Position numbers and translations under genes: made by a program. Under the pieces are notes generated by a model that did not search any database, had not been told where the DNA came from, and worked only from the letters and a program-made list of their open reading frames with translations. Positions 55,115-64,000 of a stretch of DNA of 64,000 nucleotides are shown piece after piece (position 1 is the stretch's first letter; every line of letters starts with the position of its first letter). The stretch is from assembly GCF_014218335.1 (NCBI RefSeq), contig NZ_AP023367.1:4761001-4825000 (forward strand), in the 5' to 3' direction. This DNA is from Anaerocolumna cellulosilytica. Lineage in GTDB: Bacteria > Bacillota > Clostridia > Lachnospirales > Lachnospiraceae.

Positions 55115-55185
55115 TGGGCTACAAGGATTCGAACCTTGAGATGCTGGAGTCAGAGTCCAGTGCCTTACCGTTTGGCGATAGCCCA
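55115..55185 (-). tRNA. tRNA-Gln (anticodon CTG)
   Basis: This 71-nt cloverleaf on the minus strand has acceptor TGGGCTA/TAGCCCA, D arm GCC...GGC, anticodon stem CTGGA/TCCAG with loop CTCTGAC (anticodon CTG, reading CAG), and T arm CAAGG-TTCGAAT-CCTTG. The CCA end is not encoded. It has its own consensus promoter (55231-55259) and a strong terminator, so it is a single-gene transcript. Confidence 0.97.
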
Positions 55186-55230
55186 CTATTTTATTCTGTG
55201 GAGACAAGCTATTTATCAGCCACGAATGAT

Positions 55231-55259
55231 ATTATAACTCATATGTACGGATAATGCAA
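55231..55259 (-). promoter_or_regulatory. Promoter of tRNA-Gln
   Basis: Minus strand: TTGCAT (55254-55259), a 17-bp spacer, TATAAT (55231-55236, exact -10). It lies about 45 nt upstream of the mature tRNA 5' end. Confidence 0.75.
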
Positions 55260-55368
55260 GTACTAATTTAATAATTTATAATTTTTATTATCTTTTTTTC
55301 ATTAAATGTTACTAATATAGTAATATTAATCCATTAATTCCTATATTAGCAGTATTCCTTATTTTAAC

Positions 55369-55397
55369 TTGTATTATTCACATTGAAATGCTACAAT
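55369..55397 (+). promoter_or_regulatory. Promoter of the thioesterase gene
   Basis: TTGTAT (55369-55374), a 17-bp spacer, TACAAT (55392-55397). The start lies about 55 nt before the ATG. Confidence 0.6.
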
Positions 55398-55456
55398 ATT
55401 TTTTAAGGCTTTTATTAACACGAACATAAGTTTTCAAACTCATAAAGGGGTAAAAG

Positions 55457-55906
55457 ATGGACTCACTAATTACAACAGAAGACAAAATAACTTTAAAACC
55501 ATATATAAGAACAGCAATGTACTATGAAACTGACCAGATGGGCATTATACACCATTCAAATTATATTCGGTGGTTTGAAGAGGCACGTCTTGATTATCTC
55601 AACCAGATTCATTTAAATTACAACGGATTAGAAGAACTGGGTATTTTGATTCCTGTTTTAAGTGTAAATTGTGAGTATAAATATTCCGTTCGATTTAATG
55701 AAACCGTAAAAATTATTCCTGTCATTGAAACTTTTAACGGAGTTAAAATGCAAATCAGCTACCAGATTCTAGATGCTGCTACAAATACTATAAGGACCAC
55801 TGGGGCATCAACCCATTGTTTTGTTACAAAAGATATGAAACCTGTGAATATGAAAAAGTATTTTAGAGATATTTATGATATATTATTATATTGGGCTAAG
55901 AACTAA
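55457..55906 (+). CDS. Acyl-CoA thioesterase, 4HBT/YbgC hotdog family
   Basis: This 149-residue single-hotdog protein has the family motif YYETDQMGIIHHSNYIRWFEEAR (core TDQMGIIHHSNY, catalytic Asp at about residue 26), near the N-terminus and followed by the long hotdog helix. It hydrolyses acyl-CoA thioesters in the cytoplasm, and the exact chain length or aryl preference is not visible. A GGGG run about 8 nt before the ATG serves as RBS. It has its own promoter and terminator and is transcribed alone. Confidence 0.9.
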   Translation: MDSLITTEDKITLKPYIRTAMYYETDQMGIIHHSNYIRWFEEARLDYLNQIHLNYNGLEELGILIPVLSVNCEYKYSVRFNETVKIIPVIETFNGVKMQISYQILDAATNTIRTTGASTHCFVTKDMKPVNMKKYFRDIYDILLYWAKN

Positions 55907-55910
55907 TCTA

Positions 55911-55961
55911 AAGGGTCGGATATAGCTATCAAATATACAATGATAGATATCCAGCCCTTTT
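55911..55961 (+). terminator. Terminator between thioesterase and S8 peptidase
   Basis: AAGGG...GGATATAGCTATC pairs with GATAGATATCC...CCCTTTT (55911-55961). It ends in a short T tract on the plus strand and lies between convergent genes, so it may serve both. Confidence 0.7.
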
Positions 55962-56047
55962 GTATGCTTTATACTCTATTAACCTATTTTCATTAATCTT
56001 ATATTTCCTTTAATCTTAAATTCCCTTCAATTTTATATTTTCTTCAG

Positions 56048-57754
56048 TTATAATTGGGTCTCACCTCGTAAACTGTTAAAAGTATTATAAATATCCAATA
56101 TTCCATAGCCCCAATCCCTATTAGGGTAGGTATTATTTGGATCTCTTCTGGCTCCGCGGATTAGAAGGTTCTTTATTTCCACACTGTCTAATTGAGAATA
56201 GTATCCTGAGGAGATTCCCCATTCTAGCAACATGGCGGCAATTCCTGCTGTATGAGCCGCTGCAATGCTGGTACCGGAACGTGTGGCATAGGTATTACCA
56301 GGCTCAGGTCCAATTATATTTACACCCGGCGCGGCCAAATTAGGACTGATATTGCCGGTTCTTGTATAACCCCTGCTGGCACTAATATAAAGACTGTTAT
56401 TCGTATAGTCATAGGCTGTTATGATTATTGGTACACTTCCATTTCCGGGAGAGGTTATGGTAGAGTATGGATCCGGCTCCAAAAAATGTGTCTCTGTACT
56501 TAGGTAATCCGTTGAAGGAAGCCAGATATCAAAACTAGAGGATAAGTCACCTCTTGAATATACCTTAAATCTCCATATACCCTCTGTAGGATTTTGAAAC
56601 CTTATAAATATCAACTGATCCCCTGTCTGGGATTCTAATAGCAAATAATCTATGTTAATTACCGTATCTTCAAATATAAACCGAATCTCTCTTGTTTCCC
56701 CTATTCTGGCAGGAATTCTTGGTATGTATTCTCCTGTTGGTGATAAAATATCAATGGAAAATGTAGCTGGTGCATTCCCCCATAATTCCATAGCAAACCC
56801 AGAGACATTTGGACCAACCCTCAATTCTACCGTATCTGACTGATCTCCGCGAACTATTGTCCCACTGTAATGATGTCCGGAGTTTCCTTCATTCCCGGCA
56901 GCAATCACCATTGCAATTCCGGCCTGGTCTGCCAGATAAGACAAATACATGCTCAGTCCCCCTCTTCCGTCATGGGAACCGCCAGAGGTTCCAAGTCCCA
57001 CACATATGGATATAGGCCTGGACAAACTTCGTGCTACCTCGACTAGGTACCTCACACCAAACATTATATCATTTTCCTGAAAACTCACTGCATCTGGTGG
57101 TACTTGAAATACCCTCCTTATATTCTGTTTTGCCTGCTTTAATTTAACTACTACAATCTCCGCAAAGGGGACCACACCTGAGAAATCATTCTGAATATTT
57201 GGTGAACCGGCAGCAATACCGGCCAAAAATGTACCATGCCCATTTTCATCCGTTGAAGGTACAACTCCTAAGGGCGTTTCACTTGCCAATGCTTCATTAA
57301 TTTGCTCTCTGCTATATACTGTTCCATAATAGTAATTCTCAGGAGCTGGGCCGGTCTGTATGGTTTGATCCCAAATGGAAATAACTTTTGTGGTACCGTC
57401 AGCATTTAAAAATGCCTCATGTGCATAATCAATTCCAGTGTCTACAATCCCAATCAGAACTCCCTGTCCATTTAAATCAAGACTTGGTATATTCCTTGTT
57501 CTGATAACACCGGAGGCCTCTAGACTGCCGGTATCCATAAGTCCGTACAAATTAGGGTAAACACTATAGCCAAAAGTTTGAATTAAATTGTCTGGCAGGA
57601 GTTCGGTAGGTGTATAAACCGCCGCATAAGAATCATTTATATAGTTATAGCATATATTAGGGGTAATTGCTAATTCCTCAGGATATCTTCTATATTCAAC
57701 TATGAAATCACTGTATTCCTCACCTATAATCCACTCGCTGCAAATAGGGTCCAT
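56048..57754 (-). CDS. S8 subtilisin-family peptidase, Csp-like
   Basis: The 568 residues have no signal peptide. The complete catalytic triad is present: D105 in GIVDTGIDY, H173 in DENGHGTFLAGI and S496 in RSGTSIAAAHTAG, with oxyanion N288 in AAGNEGN. A long inserted beta-domain (about 305-440) lies between the Asn and Ser segments. The leading ~95 residues (ending before LNGQGVLIGIVDTG) resemble the prodomain of clostridial Csp germination proteases, which process the cortex hydrolase pro-SleC. A sigma-E-like promoter at 57783-57810 supports expression during sporulation. The RBS is AGAGGA. A role in spore germination is inferred, and other cytoplasmic S8 proteases of Lachnospiraceae share this architecture. 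Confidence 0.88.
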   Translation of the reverse strand: MDPICSEWIIGEEYSDFIVEYRRYPEELAITPNICYNYINDSYAAVYTPTELLPDNLIQTFGYSVYPNLYGLMDTGSLEASGVIRTRNIPSLDLNGQGVLIGIVDTGIDYAHEAFLNADGTTKVISIWDQTIQTGPAPENYYYGTVYSREQINEALASETPLGVVPSTDENGHGTFLAGIAAGSPNIQNDFSGVVPFAEIVVVKLKQAKQNIRRVFQVPPDAVSFQENDIMFGVRYLVEVARSLSRPISICVGLGTSGGSHDGRGGLSMYLSYLADQAGIAMVIAAGNEGNSGHHYSGTIVRGDQSDTVELRVGPNVSGFAMELWGNAPATFSIDILSPTGEYIPRIPARIGETREIRFIFEDTVINIDYLLLESQTGDQLIFIRFQNPTEGIWRFKVYSRGDLSSSFDIWLPSTDYLSTETHFLEPDPYSTITSPGNGSVPIIITAYDYTNNSLYISASRGYTRTGNISPNLAAPGVNIIGPEPGNTYATRSGTSIAAAHTAGIAAMLLEWGISSGYYSQLDSVEIKNLLIRGARRDPNNTYPNRDWGYGILDIYNTFNSLRGETQL

Positions 57755-57782
57755 AGTTTCATCCTCTAAAATAGTTTATTTA

Positions 57783-57810
57783 AGTATATGATAGCTACCT
57801 GTGAATATTC
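57783..57810 (-). promoter_or_regulatory. Candidate sigma-E-type sporulation promoter
   Basis: Minus strand: GAATATT (57804-57810) fits the mother-cell sigma-E -35 element. After a 13-bp spacer, CATATACT (57783-57790) differs from the -10 consensus CATACAnT at one position. It lies about 30 nt before the S8 peptidase ATG. The spacer is 1 bp shorter than the Bacillus norm. Confidence 0.4.
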
Positions 57811-57894
57811 TTTTAGCCCTTAAGTTGCCCCTAATTTCTATCGTCAAAGCGTTAAAACTTACTGTAAAGGTTATGTAAATGATTGGTATATTTA

Positions 57895-57923
57895 TTGTGG
57901 TCCCACCGACCTCATGTTATAAT
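57895..57923 (+). promoter_or_regulatory. Promoter of the MFS transporter gene
   Basis: TTGTGG (57895-57900), a 17-bp spacer, TATAAT (57918-57923). This leaves a leader of about 150 nt before the GTG start. Confidence 0.65.
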
Positions 57924-58078
57924 AATATAGTTGGAGCACTTCCCTCTTTCTATTCTTATAACCTATAATGAATTTAGATTGCAATGAATAAGCCATGATA
58001 GGAATTCTTCAATAATATGATTTGCAGGTGTGCGGATGCAAATACATCATCCTTCCTAGCACACAGATAGGAGCTTGT

Positions 58079-59353
58079 GTGAAACTTAACTACAAACAAA
58101 CTTTTTTTATTGGTCTTACATTCATGTCAATCTGCTCTTTTTGGCAGCTTTACGACAATCTTGTGCCTCTTATACTTTCAAACACCTTCCATATTGGTGA
58201 AACCGTAACCGGTATTATTATGGCATTAGATAATGTTCTAGCACTGTTTCTACTTCCACTGTTTGGCAGTCTATCCGATAAAGTACATACAAGACTGGGA
58301 AAACGAACACCATTTATAATTATCGGCAGTGCCCTAGCGGTACTTTTAATGATGTTGCTCCCCCTAGCAGCTAAAGCAAATAATTTTTTACTATTTATTA
58401 TTTCTTTAGGCCTTCTTCTTATCGCCATGGGTTCTTACCGTACGCCTGCAGTAGCACTTATGCCTGATGTTACACCTAAGCCTCTGCGAAGCCAAGCTAA
58501 TGCAGTTATTAATCTATTAGGTACTCTAGGCGCAATTTTTACCTTAACTATATCGAAAGTATTGATTATGGATGTTCCAAAACCGGATTATACTTCCGTA
58601 TTCCAAGCTGTTGCATTATTTATGGTAATAGCCGTTATTATAGTAGTAGTAAAAATTAAAGAAAATACTTTACTTGCGTCAAACACTGGTTTAAACTTAG
58701 AGGAAGATAGCAATAAGCTGGAAGAGACTATAAAAGAAACTCCTTTACAGCCTGCTGTGAAAAAAAGTCTGATATTCCTGCTTATATCAGTATTTCTATG
58801 GTTTATGGCATATAATGCAGTTACTACTGCATTTTCCAGGTATGCTGCAAAAGTCTGGGGGCTTCAGGGCGGAAATTTTGCAAATACACTGCTAGTTGCC
58901 ACCGGTGCTGCTACTTTAAGCTATATCCCAATCGGCTTTCTGTCAGGAAAATTAGGCCGCAAAAAGACAATCCTTTCAGGTATTTTATTCATGTCTTTTT
59001 CCTATTTTTTAGGCACTGTCTTTACAGAATATTCACCGGTAATCTATTTAGTGTTTGCTATGACAGGGATTGGCTGGGCAGCAATTAATGTAAATTCTTA
59101 TCCGATGGTGGTTGAAATGGGTAAAGGCACTGCTGTTGGTAAATATACCGGACTATATTATACCTTCTCAATGTCTGCCCAAATATGTACTCCTATACTA
59201 TCGGGATTTTTACTGGAAACCGTATCTTACCGTACTTTATTTCCATACTCTGTCATTTTTTCACTTCTATCATTTTGTTCTATGCTATTAGTTAGACATG
59301 GAGATTCTATACCTGTAAAAAAATCTGGAACGTTAGAGCATTTTGACAACTAA
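58079..59353 (+). CDS. MFS transporter, SLC45/sugar-type
   Basis: The 424 residues from the GTG at 58079 form about twelve membrane helices. The loop 2-3 motif GSLSDKVHTRLGKRTPFI and the repeated loop 8-9 GKLGRKKTILSG are MFS signatures. MALDNVLALFLLPLFG and RTPAVALMPDVTPKPLRSQA fit the SLC45-like proton-coupled sugar porters. The substrate is probably a sugar but cannot be fixed. I chose GTG because AGGAG lies 5 nt upstream. The frame runs 19 codons further back without an RBS and with Cys-rich, unlike residues. GDPD follows about 160 bp downstream. Confidence 0.87.
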   Translation: MKLNYKQTFFIGLTFMSICSFWQLYDNLVPLILSNTFHIGETVTGIIMALDNVLALFLLPLFGSLSDKVHTRLGKRTPFIIIGSALAVLLMMLLPLAAKANNFLLFIISLGLLLIAMGSYRTPAVALMPDVTPKPLRSQANAVINLLGTLGAIFTLTISKVLIMDVPKPDYTSVFQAVALFMVIAVIIVVVKIKENTLLASNTGLNLEEDSNKLEETIKETPLQPAVKKSLIFLLISVFLWFMAYNAVTTAFSRYAAKVWGLQGGNFANTLLVATGAATLSYIPIGFLSGKLGRKKTILSGILFMSFSYFLGTVFTEYSPVIYLVFAMTGIGWAAINVNSYPMVVEMGKGTAVGKYTGLYYTFSMSAQICTPILSGFLLETVSYRTLFPYSVIFSLLSFCSMLLVRHGDSIPVKKSGTLEHFDN

Positions 59354-59516
59354 TATTCCAACAAATACTGTTTGTTTAAGTCTCATGATTGTAGTGTAAC
59401 AGAAAGCTTATACGACTATTTCTACTCTAAGAGTCTGTTACAGCGAGGTTTATTGATTTGATTTTTGAATTTAGTTTTTACTAATTATATTAGCTTTGTT
59501 TTATTTTGGAGGATTT

Positions 59517-60341
59517 ATGTGGATTATTTTATTTATTATTATCATATTACTGATTTTATACCTGCTTGCCATAATGCCAAGAATGTTTGGTCGTCATAAT
59601 TTTACTACCTGGCAAGGCAGATATTACGCTCACCGAGGTCTTCACCAGGACCCCAATAAAGTACCGGAAAATTCCATGGCAGCCTTTCAGCTTGCTGTTA
59701 AAAATAATTACGGCATAGAAATGGATATTCAGCTTACAAAAGACAACATACCTGTAGTATTTCATGATTTCACATTAAAAAGGCTTTGTGGTATTGAAAA
59801 AAAAGTAAAAGAATTTACGTTCGTTGAACTACAGGAATTCACGCTTCATCAATCAAAGGAACGTATTCCGTCATTTCAGTCCGTACTTGATATGATAGCT
59901 GGACAAGTTCCCATTATTATTGAATTTAAAGTTGAAGATTATAATACTACAGTTTGTGATGTCACAGCACCTATGCTAGAAAAATATAACGGCACTTACT
60001 GCATAGAATCCTTTAATCCATTAGTTCTGCTTTGGTATAAGAAAAACCGTCCAGGCATAATAAGAGGGCAGTTAGCTAGTAATTTTGTAAAAGATAAAGA
60101 AAAAGGTAACTCTCTTATGTATTTTATATTACAAAATTTATTGATTAATTTTATTACAAAGCCAGACTTTATATCCTATAATCATCTTCATAGGAATATG
60201 CTCTCCTTAATTCTTTGCAAAAAACTTTATCGTACTCCATGTTTTGCCTGGACAATTAAAAGTCAGGCTCATCTGGACGCTAGCAGAAACAGTTTTGATT
60301 TCTTTATATTTGATTTATTTATACCTCAGGAAAATCGTTAA
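59517..60341 (+). CDS. Membrane-anchored glycerophosphodiester phosphodiesterase
   Basis: The 274 residues start with an N-terminal membrane helix (about 2-20), followed by a GDPD TIM-barrel. The catalytic His pair is in AHRGLHQ and VVFHDFTLKRLCG, and the metal ligands Glu/Asp are in GIEMDIQLTKD. E-F-K in IIIEFKVED is the third metal-site element. It hydrolyses glycerophosphodiesters, for example from lipid turnover or teichoic acid, to glycerol-3-phosphate and an alcohol. The ATG at 59517 has GGAGGA immediately upstream. The in-frame TTG at 59496 would read through that RBS and is rejected. Confidence 0.92.
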   Translation: MWIILFIIIILLILYLLAIMPRMFGRHNFTTWQGRYYAHRGLHQDPNKVPENSMAAFQLAVKNNYGIEMDIQLTKDNIPVVFHDFTLKRLCGIEKKVKEFTFVELQEFTLHQSKERIPSFQSVLDMIAGQVPIIIEFKVEDYNTTVCDVTAPMLEKYNGTYCIESFNPLVLLWYKKNRPGIIRGQLASNFVKDKEKGNSLMYFILQNLLINFITKPDFISYNHLHRNMLSLILCKKLYRTPCFAWTIKSQAHLDASRNSFDFFIFDLFIPQENR

Positions 60342-60808
60342 AGGGATTGCAGAAATAATATTTATACCTATATATTTCTTTAAAACTGACAAAACCTATG
60401 ACTAGATAAATCATTCTTTTAGCAGGGCATAAAATGCTCTGCTAAATTAAGCTTCTTTCATTATGTAATCTATAAGAATGTGATTTAACTTTCTCTTATT
60501 TATACTATATAATCTAAGTATTTACTCGCATACTGCAAATTTTATCCAAAGCATACATAAGCAAGTTCAGTGGACAAGCATCGTAAAGCGACTAGCATCT
60601 TTGATATTAAACAGCTTTTTAGCGCATTTGAATCGATATAGCAATACCAATTAACCATAAAATTACCTAGTTAACATATACACCACAATCATAACCTCCA
60701 AGTATAGGGTTATGTCGCTTCAGATGATTCTTTTAATTCTTTACAAGTCTATAATAAAATATACAATAAAAAAAGCTACTACTATAATTAGTAGTAACTC
60801 AACTATTA
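60342..60808. other. Gene-free region with a possible terminator hairpin
   Basis: No coding frame with an RBS is apparent. TAGCAGGGCAT (60420-60430) and ATGCTCTGCTA (60434-60444) form an 11-bp stem with one G-U pair and a 3-nt loop, a likely terminator-like hairpin between the convergent GDPD and tRNA/rRNA transcripts, though the T tracts are poor. I looked for a 5S rRNA here on the minus strand and found none. Confidence 0.5.
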
Positions 60809-60880
60809 TGACTCCAAGGGGATTTGAACCCCTGTTACCGCCGTGAAAGGGCGGTGTCTTAACCGCTTGACCATGGAGCC
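60809..60880 (-). tRNA. tRNA-Glu (anticodon TTC)
   Basis: This 72-nt cloverleaf on the minus strand has acceptor GGCTCCA/TGGAGTC with one G-T pair, anticodon stem CCGCC/GGCGG with loop CTTTCAC (anticodon TTC), T arm AGGGG-TTCAAAT-CCCCT and discriminator A. It lies 129 bp downstream of the 23S rRNA 3' end on the same strand and is probably part of the rRNA transcript. Confidence 0.96.
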
Positions 60881-61009
60881 TCTTATCTTGAAGCTGTACC
60901 TTCAAAACCACACATTGATTCACATCTTTTATTAAAAACCTTTTAACCTGACAGATATTCGTCTAAGTTTCCTTGTCCTCTTCTCTGTCCTACCATTTTC
61001 ATGATCTTA

Positions 61010-63922
<2,913 letters not shown>

Positions 63923-64000
63923 TATGAATAAACAATGTATGTTTACTCTCCATCATATCATCTAGCGTGATGATATGGGTCATTAGGTTTATTTTAATAT
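63923..64000 (-). other. 16S-23S spacer end with a processing-type stem
   Basis: Upstream of the 23S 5' end, an inverted repeat CATATCATC...GATGATATG (about 63954-63977) forms a short hairpin, probably part of the rRNA processing region. The window ends before any 16S or spacer tRNA is seen. Confidence 0.5.

Noticed and set aside
60741..60923. 60-codon minus-strand frame
   Set aside because: It spans the tRNA-Glu gene, has no RBS, and its translation reflects the tRNA sequence.

Overview
The window looks like the chromosome of an anaerobic, spore-forming Clostridia member, most likely Lachnospiraceae (Anaerocolumna or Lachnoclostridium-like). This is inferred from AT-rich DNA, pyruvate:ferredoxin oxidoreductase, a complete oxygen-independent (cbi-type) cobalamin operon, pectin utilisation genes, a Csp-like subtilase behind a sporulation-type promoter, and dense Shine-Dalgarno sites with some GTG and TTG starts. 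No species name can be proved from the sequence alone.

Layout. (1) 1-5.9 kb: the end of what appears to be an integrative mobile element, all on the minus strand. It carries a Tad/Flp-like secretion-pilus set (CpaF cut by the window edge, CpaE-like, CpaB-like, a short prepilin peptidase, a pilin-sized membrane protein), a ParM/ParR-like partition pair and two small unrecognised proteins. A gene-free, hairpin-rich stretch follows (5.4-5.9 kb). (2) 5.9-8.4 kb: greA-lysS with a consensus promoter and a terminator. (3) 8.6-12.4 kb: nifJ. (4) 12.5-16.4 kb: an M23 peptidase remnant, a beta-lactamase-fold serine hydrolase and a divergent OmpR/EnvZ-type two-component system. (5) 16.5-21.4 kb: an AEC carrier, a dCache chemoreceptor and an O-antigen-ligase-type membrane protein.

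(6) 21.6-42.5 kb: one roughly 20-kb cobalamin operon on the minus strand. It starts at a promoter, a cobalamin riboswitch and an intrinsic terminator. It then encodes the CbiMNQO cobalt importer and every enzyme from sirohydrochlorin to adenosylcobalamin (CbiK, L, D, F, G, H, J, ET, A, CobT, CobU, CobS, a second CobU-like protein, CobC, CbiB, CobD, CbiP, CobO, CbiC). The riboswitch plausibly shuts off transport and synthesis together when the product is plentiful.

(7) 42.8-53.6 kb: a hypothetical protein, then a rhamnogalacturonan/pectin utilisation locus: GH28, GH105, a binding lipoprotein, two LplB/LplC-type permeases, a membrane AraC regulator and an SGNH esterase. The enzymes have no signal peptides, so imported oligosaccharides would be deacetylated and cut in the cytoplasm. 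The transporter ATPase is not in the window. (8) 53.8-60.4 kb: FkbM methyltransferase, tRNA-Gln(CTG), a hotdog thioesterase, the S8 peptidase, an MFS transporter and a GDPD phosphodiesterase. (9) 60.8-64 kb: tRNA-Glu(TTC) directly after a complete 23S rRNA gene on the minus strand, with no 5S gene between them.

The least understood parts are the mobile-element module at the left edge with its small proteins and structured non-coding segment, and the diverged second CobU-like gene in the cobalamin operon.
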